NCBI GenBank assembly: GCA_937863225.1
Contig: CALMEI010000069.1
Coordinates: 1 to 35,724, forward strand
Origin: an uncultured Polaromonas sp.
GTDB taxonomy: Bacteria; Pseudomonadota; Gammaproteobacteria; Burkholderiales; Burkholderiaceae_C
Direction: 5' to 3'
Length of the DNA: 35,724 nt
Positions 9,161 to 17,777 of this stretch are shown piece after piece. The notes under the pieces are model-generated. The model saw only the letters and a program-made list of their open reading frames with translations. It did not search any database and was not told where the DNA came from. Position 1 is the first letter of the stretch, and each line of letters opens with the position of its first letter. A program made the translations under genes and the position numbers.

Positions 9161-9556
9161 CTATTTGGCGCCCATTAATAGCAAAGCCACACTCACCCCA
9201 AAACCAGCAAACCAAATCACGCTGCGCAAACTGGCCCAGTCTTTCAGATAGGCTGCCACATAAGCGATGCGAATCACGATGAAAGCCATGGCCAATTGGT
9301 CAATGCGTGTTTGATCGGCATTGGCCATTTGGGCAAAAAGAACGCCGGCGATAAACAATGGCAAAGCTTCAAAACCATTGTCTTGTGCCGCTTTGGCGCG
9401 CGCTTGCCAACCTGTGAGTTTGGATTCCCATTCGCGCGGGTGATGGTTGTCAAAGCCACCTTCGCGTCGAGGTTTAAGCAAACTGGCTTTGGCCATGCCT
9501 ACGGTTAAAACGGGCAGCAAACATGCGGCTAATATGCACCATTTGGCGATAGTCAT
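9161..9556 (-). CDS. MAPEG family membrane protein
   Basis: A 131-residue integral membrane protein of the MAPEG superfamily (membrane-associated proteins in eicosanoid and glutathione metabolism). About four hydrophobic segments are seen (about 5-22, 63-78, 85-103, 110-128). The loop with NPRxRE/NHHPREW-like residues followed by A-x-x-A-x-x-N-G-x-E-A-L-P-L-F is typical of bacterial MAPEG proteins. The start is the ATG at 9556, preceded by a good Shine-Dalgarno, aaggaga. Bacterial members are mostly uncharacterised; some have glutathione transferase or peroxidase activity. Stands alone between uvrA (convergent) and moaC (same strand, 44 bp upstream). Confidence 0.85.
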   Translation of the reverse strand: MTIAKWCILAACLLPVLTVGMAKASLLKPRREGGFDNHHPREWESKLTGWQARAKAAQDNGFEALPLFIAGVLFAQMANADQTRIDQLAMAFIVIRIAYVAAYLKDWASLRSVIWFAGFGVSVALLLMGAK

Positions 9557-9600
9557 ATCAGTATCTCCTTGGATTTTGAATTGAATTCCAATCTGTCATT

Positions 9601-10146
9601 TTACGGGTTTGTAAAACTACCTGATTTGCCACCGTGTTTTTCAATGACGCGAACATCGGTGATGGTCATGCCACGGTCAACCGCTTTGCACATGTCGTAG
9701 ATCGTCAGCAAGGCCACTTGCACGGCTGTCAGTGCTTCCATCTCTACCCCAGTTTGACCGATAGTCTCTACCGTTGCAGTGCATGTAATTGAGTAAGTTT
9801 GTATGCTATTTTGGCTTGTAGATGGCGTATTTATTTCCTGTGGCGCTATAAAGTCAATAGCAATTCGTGTTAATGCGAGTGGATGACACAAAGGAATCAG
9901 ATCGCTGGTTCTTTTTGCGCCTTGTATACCAGCAATGCGTGCAATGCCCAGAACATCGCCTTTTTTGGCTGTGCCAGATTGAATCAGTGCAAAGGTATCA
10001 GGCAACATTTCAATGCGACCCTGCGCGATGGCAATACGGTGCGTGGCAGCTTTTGCGGCAACGTCTACCATATGCGCTTGCCCTTGGGCATCAAAATGGG
10101 TCAAGTGCTTAGAAACAGCTTCGGTGGGGGGAACTGATTGGTTCAT
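9601..10146 (-). CDS. moaC: Cyclic pyranopterin monophosphate synthase MoaC, with a repeat-derived insertion
   Basis: Second step of molybdenum cofactor synthesis: converts the cyclic GTP intermediate made by MoaA to cyclic pyranopterin monophosphate. Family motifs are intact: [12 protein letters not shown] near the N-terminus, [42 protein letters not shown] and MCKAVDRGM, ending in KHGGKSGSF. It has 181 residues, whereas E. coli MoaC has 161. About 13 extra residues lie between IDF and [14 protein letters not shown] and are encoded by repeat copy A2 (roughly residues 95-111). All catalytic blocks lie outside the insert, so the protein is probably active. No other moa genes are nearby. It is divergent from the M48 protease gene, with only 14 bp between start codons. 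Confidence 0.95.
   Translation of the reverse strand: MNQSVPPTEAVSKHLTHFDAQGQAHMVDVAAKAATHRIAIAQGRIEMLPDTFALIQSGTAKKGDVLGIARIAGIQGAKRTSDLIPLCHPLALTRIAIDFIAPQEINTPSTSQNSIQTYSITCTATVETIGQTGVEMEALTAVQVALLTIYDMCKAVDRGMTITDVRVIEKHGGKSGSFTNP
9813..9862 (-). repeat. Interspersed repeat family A, copy A2, in frame inside moaC
   Basis: On the minus strand it reads tgctattgactttatagc, then caggaaataaatacgcca, then tctacaagcc, matching family A but with several substitutions. Translation in the moaC frame is [17 protein letters not shown], colinear with [17 protein letters not shown] from copy A3 in trmB. Length and position match the extra residues in MoaC. Confidence 0.85.
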
Positions 10147-10160
10147 ACCGCTATCATAAG

Positions 10161-11759
10161 GTGGTGAATACGCAAAAACCGCCTTACTCCTTTAAAAAAA
10201 GAGCATCGACTGTACTACCCATAGCTGTTGCAGTGTTGCTGGGCTTTGCAAGCCCGAGTTTTGGGAATGATGGTGATTTGAGTTTGGATGCTGAAAGACG
10301 CATGGGGAATGTTGCCGCCAAACAAATTTTTCGAGATCCAGATTACATTGATGACCCGCTATTGATGTCTTATGTCGATGGTATTTGGTACCGATTGATA
10401 GTAGCGGCTCGGCAACGTGGCGATATCTCTCCAGAAATGGACCAGCAATTTGCTTGGCGCGTGATGATGGGCAAAGACCGCAGCGTCAATGCCTTTGCAT
10501 TACCCGGTGGCTATTTTGGTTTGCATTTGGGTTTGTTGGGTTTGACTGATACACAGGATGAATTGGCCTCTGTTTTAGCACACGAACTGACGCATGTCAC
10601 ACAGCGACATATCTCACGTTCGATCTCTAAGCAAGAGAAACAAACGCCTTTGTTATTGGCTTCGCTGGTGCTGGGTGTGTTAGCGGCGAAAAACAATGCA
10701 AATCTCGCCAATGCGGTGATAGCTGGTTCGCAAGCGGCACAGATACAAAGTCAATTGAACTATTCGCGTGACATGGAACGCGAGGCTGACCGTATCGGCT
10801 TCAACTTACTACAAGCGGCCGGTTTTGAACCACAAGGTTTTGTTGCCATGTTTAAACTTTTGCAACAGTCTGCTCGCTTGAATGACAATGGAAGTTACCC
10901 TTATTTGCGCACGCACCCACTGAATACAGAACGCATTGGCGATATGGATGGCCGAATGCAAAATTTAAAGCCAAACGATGTCCCATTGGCCAACGCAGGC
11001 ATTCAATCAGACACAGACATGGTGCACAAAATGATGGCCGCCCGTGCCAGGGTGTTGAGCGAGCCGGGTGCGGATACCTTGCGTCTGTGGGCGAATGCCA
11101 ACCCTGCAATTGGAAGCGCTGCAAACACTTTAAAAGCCAACACAGCACGTGTTGCAGCTGTGCATTACGCTGCTGTGCTGTCGCAAATCAAATTGAAAGA
11201 CTTTTCGCGTGCACGTGTGGCTTTGGCTAAATTACGTACAGTGGTAGCAGGTCACACCATTGCAAACCACCATGCAAATTTAATTGAAATGGAATTGGCT
11301 TTGGCAGCTGGTGACAAGGCGATGATGCAAAAAATGATTGCCGTATTGAGCACAACATCACCTGCATCTTCAAGGTCTCAATCCCAAAATCGGGCCGAAT
11401 TGTTTTTGATTTCAAATGCGCAGATTGTCAACAATGAAGCCAATAAGGCAGCATCCGAATTACGTTCATGGGTGGCATCACATCCGCAAGATGCTTTGGC
11501 TTGGCAACTGTTGTCAACTGCCTACCAAGCACAAACACAGAACATTCGTGCCATACGCGCAGATGCAGAAGCACAAGTTGCAGTGTTGGACTATGCTGCG
11601 GCGCTGGATCGTTTTAGGGCGGCGCAAGAAATGGTCAAAGGCTTTGCGACTTCGCAAAATCGTGATTTCATTGAAGAATCCATTGTGGACGTTCGCACAC
11701 GACAAGTGCAAGAATTGCTAAAACTACAACGTCAATATGAGAAAGAAGCAATTAAATAG
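10161..11759 (+). CDS. M48 family metalloprotease with TPR-like C-terminus (BepA-like)
   Basis: Probable periplasmic zinc protease/chaperone of outer-membrane protein assembly, like E. coli BepA (YfgC). A signal peptide is visible (Lys/Arg-rich start, hydrophobic stretch about 18-30, likely cleavage after ASPSFG). The peptidase domain has the zinc motif HELTH at residues 141-145 with a following QRH, and a third ligand in [10 protein letters not shown] near residue 208. The region after about 310 is Ala-rich and helical, consistent with TPR repeats. Length (532) is slightly more than BepA (487). GTG at 10161 is taken as the start; a second GTG at 10164 is equally possible. Divergent from moaC. 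Family call firm; the BepA role is inferred. Confidence 0.9.
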   Translation: MVNTQKPPYSFKKRASTVLPIAVAVLLGFASPSFGNDGDLSLDAERRMGNVAAKQIFRDPDYIDDPLLMSYVDGIWYRLIVAARQRGDISPEMDQQFAWRVMMGKDRSVNAFALPGGYFGLHLGLLGLTDTQDELASVLAHELTHVTQRHISRSISKQEKQTPLLLASLVLGVLAAKNNANLANAVIAGSQAAQIQSQLNYSRDMEREADRIGFNLLQAAGFEPQGFVAMFKLLQQSARLNDNGSYPYLRTHPLNTERIGDMDGRMQNLKPNDVPLANAGIQSDTDMVHKMMAARARVLSEPGADTLRLWANANPAIGSAANTLKANTARVAAVHYAAVLSQIKLKDFSRARVALAKLRTVVAGHTIANHHANLIEMELALAAGDKAMMQKMIAVLSTTSPASSRSQSQNRAELFLISNAQIVNNEANKAASELRSWVASHPQDALAWQLLSTAYQAQTQNIRAIRADAEAQVAVLDYAAALDRFRAAQEMVKGFATSQNRDFIEESIVDVRTRQVQELLKLQRQYEKEAIK

Positions 11760-11803
11760 GTTTTGGTGCAACTGAAAAATATCTCAAAAGAAATTCATAA
11801 AAC

Positions 11804-12157
11804 TCATTTTTTATCCAACACCGTTGCCAAAGCAGAGTTAATGATGATGCTCAGCACAGAATAGATCAGAGAACCTACCAAGGCCGCCCAAAAGCCGGTA
11901 ACGTTAAAGCCGTCAAGCATGGACGCAGCCGCCCAAAACATCAGTGCATTGATCACAAACAAAAATAGCCCAACCGTGAGGACAGTGACTGGCAATGTCA
12001 ATATCACCAAAATGGGACGCACCAATGTGTTTAATAGTCCGATGACAAATGCAGCTATCAAGGCAGCTTGGTAGCCGTTGATAGAAACGCCCTCATAAAT
12101 ATAAGCAACAAATAATAAAGCAGCTGCGCTGAGTAGCCATTTGAGAAGTAATTTCAT
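11804..12157 (-). CDS. Phage-holin-family (YvlD/PF04020-type) small membrane protein
   Basis: About 117 residues with four hydrophobic segments: LLLKWLLSAAALLFVAYIYEG, then ALIAAFVIGLLNTLVRPIL, VILTLPVTVLTVGLFLFVIN, and a C-terminal segment rich in Ala/Leu/Ile. The N-LVRPIL and F-FVINALMFW patterns are typical of the four-TM family often labelled phage holin family IV, whose function in bacteria is unknown; no phage genes are nearby. I chose the ATG at 12157; a TTG ten codons upstream (12187) would add residues not typical of the family. Convergent with the M48 gene, with 44 bp between the stops. Confidence 0.82.
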   Translation of the reverse strand: MKLLLKWLLSAAALLFVAYIYEGVSINGYQAALIAAFVIGLLNTLVRPILVILTLPVTVLTVGLFLFVINALMFWAAASMLDGFNVTGFWAALVGSLIYSVLSIIINSALATVLDKK

Positions 12158-12256
12158 AAGCAATAGATTAACAGGAAAAGGTGTCAATTGCAGAGTTTTT
12201 TAAGCTTATGCAGTGAATTGGAAGTGAAGCCCTAAAATAGCCTTTTTCGTCATCTT

Positions 12257-13135
12257 ATGAAGATCTATTTAAACGCCGACCTCCATTGCCATTCTGTCAT
12301 TTCAGATGGCACCTTAAGCCCAGAAGAGTTGGCTTTGCGCGCCAAATTAAATGGGGTTGAGTTGTGGTCTTTGACTGATCATGATGAGGTGGGTGGGCAA
12401 GCGCGCGCTGCGGCAGCAGCTTACACACATGGCTTGGCTTACCTGACTGGCGTAGAAATTTCGGTCACGTTTGCGGGAGAAACGGTGCACATTGTCGGAT
12501 TGGGATTTGATCCCACTGATTCACGCTTGGTCAACGGTTTGGCTCAAACACGTGGTGGTCGCGGTTTACGTGCGCAAGAAATGTCACATGGCTTGGCCAA
12601 AGTCGGGATAAAAGGTGCCTATGAGGGCGCACTGAAGTATGTGGGTAATCCTGAATTGATTTCCAGAACACATTTCGCTCGATTTTTGGTGGAAAGTGGT
12701 GTTTGTAAAGATACCTATGAGGTGTTTCGCAAATACCTGACCGATGACAAACCTGGCTTTGTCCCACATGGGGGGGAGATTTTGGGCGATGCGGGGGGGT
12801 GGATTGTTCAAGGTGGGGGCGTTGCCGTTATCGCTCATCCCGCTCGATATGATTTCACCGCCAATGAAGAGTATGCCTTGTTCACAGAATTTAAGTTGCA
12901 TGGTGGACAGGGGGTTGAGGTCATTACTGGTGCGCATACCAGTGCAGAAGCCATTGAATATGCAGGCATCGCCAAAGAGTTTGGTTTGGCCGTATCGCGA
13001 GGCAGTGATTTTCACAGCCCAGATGAAAGCCGCATCGACCTGGGAGCGCTGCCTCATTTACCTGGGCAGTTAACGCCTGTATGGGAATTGTTGCAAGACA
13101 AAATTCAGCACCCAATGAAGCAAGGCTTCGCTTGA
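12257..13135 (+). CDS. rnm: PHP-domain phosphoesterase, RNase AM / 3',5'-nucleoside bisphosphate phosphatase type
   Basis: A 292-residue PHP phosphoesterase like E. coli YciV (RNase AM), which trims RNA 5' ends and hydrolyses 3',5'-nucleotide bisphosphates. Metal-binding motifs: DLHCHSVISDGT at residues 8-19, SLTDHDEVGG near 38-47, GVEISV near 67-72, IAHPARY near 193-199 and GSDFHSP near 253-259. E. coli yciV is followed by yciO; here one permease gene separates the two orthologues, which supports the assignment. Overlaps or abuts the DMT permease gene downstream and probably opens the operon that runs to trpS. ATG start at 12257. Confidence 0.88.
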   Translation: MKIYLNADLHCHSVISDGTLSPEELALRAKLNGVELWSLTDHDEVGGQARAAAAAYTHGLAYLTGVEISVTFAGETVHIVGLGFDPTDSRLVNGLAQTRGGRGLRAQEMSHGLAKVGIKGAYEGALKYVGNPELISRTHFARFLVESGVCKDTYEVFRKYLTDDKPGFVPHGGEILGDAGGWIVQGGGVAVIAHPARYDFTANEEYALFTEFKLHGGQGVEVITGAHTSAEAIEYAGIAKEFGLAVSRGSDFHSPDESRIDLGALPHLPGQLTPVWELLQDKIQHPMKQGFA

Positions 13136-14031
13136 AGAAAAGCAATCAAGTCTTAAGCGGCATTGGTTTGGCAATTGCAGCGGTTGCTGCATTTGCAACA
13201 CTCGATACTTGCACCAAATTCGTCAGTGCCAGCTTGCCAGTGTTCATGGCTCTTTGGTTGCGCTATGGCATACAAGCGGTGATAACGACAGCCATCGTAT
13301 TGCCAACGAAAGGAATGGCCGTCTTTCGCACGGCTCACCCCAGATTTCAGCTTCTGCGCGGTCTTTTATTGATTTCCATCAGTTTTTTGGCCTTTTTTAG
13401 TTTGAAATACATGCCAGTGGCGGAATTCACAGCCATCGCTTTAACAGCGCCTTTGTTAATCACATTGTTGGCTGCCGTGGTGTTAAAAGAACAAGTATCG
13501 GTTGCGAGATGGTTACTGGTGATTGGTGGCTTTGCCGGCACCATGATCATCATCCGTCCTGGCAACGCAGCATTTGAATGGACCACTTTATTGCCGCTTG
13601 GTTTGGTGGCCAGTAACGCATTGTTTCAGGTGCTGACAAGCAAAATGGCCCGCACAGAAGACCCCATAACCATGCATCTGTACACGGGTTGGGTGGGCAC
13701 ACTGTTGATGTCAGTCATGATGCCTTTTGTATGGACGGGGTTCCCTAGTTGGTCCATATTAGCTTGGCTCTTGTTGATGGGCGTAGCCGCAGCTATAGGG
13801 CATTTTTTATTGATACTGGCGTATCAGCGTGCGCCAGCAGCTTCACTCACACCTTATTTGTATTCAGGTATTGGCTTTGCCATGTTGGGTGGGTGGATCG
13901 TGTTTTCACATGTGCCAGATAAATGGGCATTTGTCGGCATGGCCATGATTGCGTTATGTGGTGCATTGGGTGCATGGTTGGCGGTCAAAGAAGGTCGTGC
14001 GCGCGACCGAATTTTGGAATATGTAGACTAG
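13132..14031 (+). CDS. EamA/DMT-family permease
   Basis: Integral membrane transporter of the drug/metabolite superfamily with about ten hydrophobic helices arranged as two EamA repeats (about residues 1-135 and 145-285, counted from this start). Typical features are the early helix with LGIAIAAVAAFATLDTCTK-like spacing, FFSLKYMPVAEFTAI in the first repeat and AYQRAPAASLTPYLYSGI in the second. Substrate unknown. I chose the TTG at 13132, which overlaps the previous stop as TTGA. An ATG at 13081 gives 17 more non-hydrophobic residues but overlaps rnm by 55 bp. Lies between rnm and yciO, probably in one transcript. Confidence 0.85.
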   Translation: MKKSNQVLSGIGLAIAAVAAFATLDTCTKFVSASLPVFMALWLRYGIQAVITTAIVLPTKGMAVFRTAHPRFQLLRGLLLISISFLAFFSLKYMPVAEFTAIALTAPLLITLLAAVVLKEQVSVARWLLVIGGFAGTMIIIRPGNAAFEWTTLLPLGLVASNALFQVLTSKMARTEDPITMHLYTGWVGTLLMSVMMPFVWTGFPSWSILAWLLLMGVAAAIGHFLLILAYQRAPAASLTPYLYSGIGFAMLGGWIVFSHVPDKWAFVGMAMIALCGALGAWLAVKEGRARDRILEYVD

Positions 14032-14086
14032 CATCGCAATATAAATCATTACCAGCGCAAACTTCTTAAAGCAATACACTAGCACC

Positions 14087-14722
14087 ATGGCACAGTATTT
14101 CGATGTTCACCCTGAAAATCCGCAGACGCGCTTACTCAAACAAGCCGTTGCTTTGTTGGACAAAGGCGGCATATTGGCGGTGCCCACAGATTCCAGTTAT
14201 GCCTTGGTCTGTCATTTGGATGACAAAACTGCGGTGGATAAATTGCGACAGATAAGACAAGTGGACGACAAGCATCACCTGACACTGTTATGCCGCGATT
14301 TGTCAGAATTGGCCAACTACGCCCGAGTGGATAACAAACAATTTAGACTACTCAAAGCCGCGACACCTGGGCCTTACACGTTCATTCTCGAAGCCAGTAA
14401 AGAAGTGCCGCGACGCTTAAGCCATCCTCAACGAAAAACCATTGGTTTGCGTGTTCCAGAACATACCGTTTTGAGTGAACTGTTAATGCTGCATGGCAGC
14501 GCCTTACTTGCAACGACCATGATTCCACCGGGAGAATCAGAGCCATTGAACGATGCAGCGGAAATAAGAGATCGGTTTGAACATCAACTCGCTGGCATCA
14601 TTGATGCGGGTGCATGTGCTTCAGAGCCAACGACAGTGGTTGATTTAACACCCATGGCAGGTGGGGATGCCCCGAGTTTGGTGCGTCAAGGACGTGGCAA
14701 TCTGGCACCCATTGGTCTTTAA
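14087..14722 (+). CDS. yciO: YciO-type Sua5/YrdC-domain protein
   Basis: A 211-residue single-domain YrdC/Sua5 protein. It is closer to E. coli YciO than to TsaC: it starts YFDVHPENPQTRLLKQAV, has PTDSSYAL, the LTLLCRDLSELANYARVDN block, TPGPYTFIL, KEVPRRL and RKTIGLRVP, and ends with PTTVVDLT and VRQGRGN, as in YciO. TsaC/Sua5 make threonylcarbamoyl-AMP for the t6A tRNA modification; YciO's own role is less clear and is reported to be weak in that reaction. No SUA5 C-terminal domain. It is two genes after rnm, with a 107-bp gap to the next gene. Confidence 0.9.
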   Translation: MAQYFDVHPENPQTRLLKQAVALLDKGGILAVPTDSSYALVCHLDDKTAVDKLRQIRQVDDKHHLTLLCRDLSELANYARVDNKQFRLLKAATPGPYTFILEASKEVPRRLSHPQRKTIGLRVPEHTVLSELLMLHGSALLATTMIPPGESEPLNDAAEIRDRFEHQLAGIIDAGACASEPTTVVDLTPMAGGDAPSLVRQGRGNLAPIGL

Positions 14723-14829
14723 TGGTTGATTTTGGGAGGCTGTTCCGAGTCAATTCCAAGTGATTTTCCAGTCATTTCATCGGTGCGGCTTGGTGTTTTT
14801 GCCTTTCAAAACTCTGAGACAATCAGAGC

Positions 14830-15495
14830 ATGGATACATCTAACATCATTCAAAACATTCTCATCTATGCGCTGCCCGTATTGCTGGCCATCACCGTGCA
14901 TGAGGCAGCACATGGCTATGCAGCGCGGCATTTTGGCGACAACACCGCTTATGCCTTGGGACGAATCACACTCAACCCGCTGAAACACATTGACCCCATC
15001 GGCACTGTGTTGATGCCATTGCTGTTGATATTTGCCGGTAGCCCTTTTTTGTTTGGTTATGCAAAACCTGTTCCCGTGCAATTTGGACGTCTACGTAACC
15101 CCAAGCGCGACATGGTTTGGGTGGCTTTGGCTGGCCCCATGTCAAATTTAGTGATGGCATTGATTTGGGGCGTACTCTTGTATCTGATGAAGGGCTTGGA
15201 TGTTGACGAAACTTTTTTCATCAAAATGGCGCAAGGTGGGGTGCGGGTGAATGCGGTGATGTTTGCGTTTAATTTATTCCCATTACCGCCTTTAGACGGC
15301 GGCAGAATTTTGGTGGGATTGTTGCCCCATCACTATGCTGCCATGGTTGCACGCATCGAGCCTTGGGGGTTTTTCATTGTGATGGGCTTGGTTGTAACAG
15401 GTGTCATCAGCACCATATGGATGCAACCGATGATGAACGTGACCTACAGCATATTGGAATTGTTCTTAGCGCCTTTGGCTTATTTGGTGAATTGA
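14830..15495 (+). CDS. Site-2 protease family (M50) membrane protein
   Basis: A 221-residue membrane zinc protease. HEAAH at residues 24-28 in the first helix region (TVHEAAHGYAARHFGD) and the second metal motif PLPPLDGGRIL near residues 150-160 define the short M50 class without PDZ or CBS domains. About five hydrophobic helices. Regulated intramembrane proteolysis is the general role; no substrate can be named. ATG start at 14830. The gene ends 7 bp before trpS, as in many betaproteobacteria, so the two are probably co-transcribed. Confidence 0.9.
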   Translation: MDTSNIIQNILIYALPVLLAITVHEAAHGYAARHFGDNTAYALGRITLNPLKHIDPIGTVLMPLLLIFAGSPFLFGYAKPVPVQFGRLRNPKRDMVWVALAGPMSNLVMALIWGVLLYLMKGLDVDETFFIKMAQGGVRVNAVMFAFNLFPLPPLDGGRILVGLLPHHYAAMVARIEPWGFFIVMGLVVTGVISTIWMQPMMNVTYSILELFLAPLAYLVN

Positions 15496-15502
15496 ATCGG
15501 CA

Positions 15503-16852
15503 ATGAATACGCACACAGACAACGAAAAAAATACCGCCACCACTCGTGTATTAACCGGAATCACAACCTCCGGCACGCCCCATTTGGGAAACTATGTGGG
15601 ATCAATTCGACCATCAGTTTGGGCATCGCAGAATCAGCATGTTCAAAGTTTTTATTTTTTGGCAGACTACCATGCATTAATCAAAATTGGTGATCCTGAG
15701 CGTGTGCAGCGCTCTACCTTGGAAATTGCAGCATCGTGGTTGGCTGCGGGCGTAGACCCAGAACGCGTGACGTTTTACAGACAATCCGACATTCCTGAAA
15801 TTACCGAGCTGACGTGGTTGTTGACCTGCGTGACAGGTAAGGGTGTACTGAACCGCGCGCATGCTTATAAAGCCGCTGTCGATAAAAACAACGCCGCTGG
15901 GAACGATGCCGATGCCGATGTGACGGCAGGTCTGTTCATGTACCCGGTGTTGATGGCGGCCGATATTTTGATGTTCAACGCCCATCAAGTCCCTGTTGGG
16001 CGTGACCAAATTCAGCACATTGAGATGGCGCGTGATATTGCGCAAAGTTTCAATTACCGCTACAAGAAAGACAGCCCATCGTCCGGCAATAAAGGTGGGG
16101 ACATGTATTTCACTTTACCAGAAGCCCAGATTGATGAAGCGGTTGCTACCTTACCTGGACTTGACGGTCGCAAAATGAGTAAAAGCTATGACAACACGAT
16201 CCCTTTATTTGCGTCAAAAGATGAATTGAAGAAACTCATTGCAGGTATCGTGACCGATTCAAAGTTGCCCGGTGAATCCAAAGATACCGAAGGTTCAGCA
16301 CTCTTTCAAATTTACCAAGCGTTTGCGACGGAAGACGAGACCCGTATCATGCGTCAAGCGTTCAAAGATGGCATCAGTTGGGGCGATGCCAAATTAAAAC
16401 TGTTAGAGCGCATTGACCAAGAAATTGCACCCATGCGTGAAACCTATGCATCGCTTATCAGCAACCCCGAAAAGGTTGAAGCCATTTTGCTCGCTGGTGC
16501 TGATAAGGCCAGAAAAATTGCCACGCCATTCATGCAGAGCTTACGCGAAGCTGTTGGTTTGCGACACCTGCATACGGTGCCGTCTGTCAAATCTGATAAA
16601 AAATCCAAACAAGCGGGTTTTTCCTTTAAGCAATACCGCGAAACGGATGGTCAGTTTTATTTCAAATTGGTGGATGCACAAAATTTGCTGGTATTGCAAA
16701 GTCAAGGTTTTGATACACCCAAAGAAGCAGGGCAGACCATTGCCTGGCTGAAAGAAAACGGTTTGACAAATCTGCCAGCCAATGTGCATTTTGTAAACGA
16801 AATACCGCAATCTGTTCTCGATGATTTGAATCATCAGCTAAAAAACTGCTGA
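15503..16852 (+). CDS. trpS: Tryptophanyl-tRNA synthetase with C-terminal DUF1508-like domain
   Basis: Class I aminoacyl-tRNA synthetase charging tRNA-Trp. The HIGH equivalent is SGTPHLGNY (about residues 27-35) and KMSKS occurs within GRKMSKSYDN near residue 229. It is 449 residues against about 334 for E. coli TrpS. The extra tail (about 365-449) contains a segment beginning GQFYFKLVDAQNLLVL with a following GFDTPKEA, which resembles the DUF1508/YegP small domain. Longer TrpS forms of this type occur in Burkholderiales, so the tail is probably native, not a recent fusion. It sits last in the rnm-to-trpS row; 113 bp of A+T-rich sequence separate it from the response regulator. Confidence 0.95.
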   Translation: MNTHTDNEKNTATTRVLTGITTSGTPHLGNYVGSIRPSVWASQNQHVQSFYFLADYHALIKIGDPERVQRSTLEIAASWLAAGVDPERVTFYRQSDIPEITELTWLLTCVTGKGVLNRAHAYKAAVDKNNAAGNDADADVTAGLFMYPVLMAADILMFNAHQVPVGRDQIQHIEMARDIAQSFNYRYKKDSPSSGNKGGDMYFTLPEAQIDEAVATLPGLDGRKMSKSYDNTIPLFASKDELKKLIAGIVTDSKLPGESKDTEGSALFQIYQAFATEDETRIMRQAFKDGISWGDAKLKLLERIDQEIAPMRETYASLISNPEKVEAILLAGADKARKIATPFMQSLREAVGLRHLHTVPSVKSDKKSKQAGFSFKQYRETDGQFYFKLVDAQNLLVLQSQGFDTPKEAGQTIAWLKENGLTNLPANVHFVNEIPQSVLDDLNHQLKNC

Positions 16853-16965
16853 TTCATGAATTAAATTGCAATATTTTTTTCATGTGACTGCAAAATTAAA
16901 GATTAGCTATCTATCAACGTTAATTCAAACTTAGAATTCAGCATTGATTTAAAGAGAGTGCCGAT

Positions 16966-17556
16966 ATGACCATCTACGTGATTGATGACCATCCCCTTAT
17001 GCGTGAAGCGATTGCCATGGTAATACGCCGTTTGCGTCCCACGCATGAGGTCATTGAACTGGATCGTGTTGGTCTTTTATCGGCAGCAATTGAAAAACAT
17101 GGCACACCTTCCTTGTTTTCGTTGGATTTGAAATTACCCGACACCACCGGCGTGTCGGGCATTCGTCAATTGAAAAATTTGTTTCCTTTGGTGCCTCTGG
17201 CTGTGATATCGGCCAATCCACCCAGCGATTGGGAAGCCCATTGCTTAGAAGCGGGTGCCGATGTGTACATCGACAAATCAGCCGGTCCTGCACAAATTTC
17301 TGCACTCGTCAAAGGTCTCATGCTTGCCGAAGACAGTTTTGAAGAGCCCGTGCCCGGACAAAAATTGTCCAAACGCCAGTTGCAGTTGTTGCAGTTGCTG
17401 AACAAAGGCATGAGCAACAAAGAAATCAGCGAAGAATTGGGCATCAATGAACACACCGTCAAAGTTCATTTGTGGCGTTTGTTTCGACGCATTGAAGTTA
17501 AAAGCCGTACACAAGCCATTTTCTACGCACGCCAGCAAGGCTTGTTACCGCTTTAA
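16966..17556 (+). CDS. LuxR/NarL-type response regulator, orphan
   Basis: A 196-residue two-domain regulator. Receiver domain about 1-120: acidic pair D7-D8 in VIDDHPLMREA, phosphoacceptor D54 in SLDLKLPD, and a Lys in YIDKSAG. DNA-binding LuxR HTH about 132-190 (LSKRQLQLLQLLNKGMSNKEI, then ELGINEHTVKVHL). No histidine kinase lies in the window, so its partner is unknown. Preceded by gagagtgccgat as a likely Shine-Dalgarno region and a 113-bp A+T-rich upstream stretch that may hold its promoter. Followed after 27 bp by the tRNA-Ser gene. Target genes cannot be inferred. Confidence 0.92.
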   Translation: MTIYVIDDHPLMREAIAMVIRRLRPTHEVIELDRVGLLSAAIEKHGTPSLFSLDLKLPDTTGVSGIRQLKNLFPLVPLAVISANPPSDWEAHCLEAGADVYIDKSAGPAQISALVKGLMLAEDSFEEPVPGQKLSKRQLQLLQLLNKGMSNKEISEELGINEHTVKVHLWRLFRRIEVKSRTQAIFYARQQGLLPL

Positions 17557-17583
17557 AAATTTCGCAGGTAGAATTCGTCACCC

Positions 17584-17673
17584 GGAGAAGTGGCAGAGTG
17601 GTCGAATGTACCTGACTCGAAATCAGGCGTAGGGTCAAATCTACCGTGGGTTCGAATCCCACCTTCTCCGCCA
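17584..17673 (+). tRNA. tRNA-Ser (anticodon CGA)
   Basis: A 90-base cloverleaf including an encoded CCA. The acceptor stem ggagaag pairs with cttctcc, followed by discriminator G. Anticodon stem cctga/tcagg encloses loop ctcgaaa, giving anticodon CGA, which reads UCG. There is a long variable arm, as required for class II serine tRNAs, and a T arm gtggg-ttcgaat-cccac. A T-rich run follows about 25 bases downstream. Confidence 0.96.
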
Positions 17674-17777
17674 TCTTGGCCATCCTCTGTATTATTTTTT
17701 TGTATTTTTTCTAAAAGTGACTTGCACGATGCATACTGTAGTCTCTTGATTGACAAAAACTTGAGGAAACAAAACGT

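Noticed and set aside
11804-12157. Holin-family protein as a sign of a prophage
   Set aside because: No other phage genes nearby; the family name is historical and members are common in chromosomes.
16541-16852. Extra C-terminal region of TrpS as a recent fusion or repeat insertion
   Set aside because: It looks like a DUF1508-type domain found on Burkholderiales TrpS and shows no similarity to repeats A, B or C.
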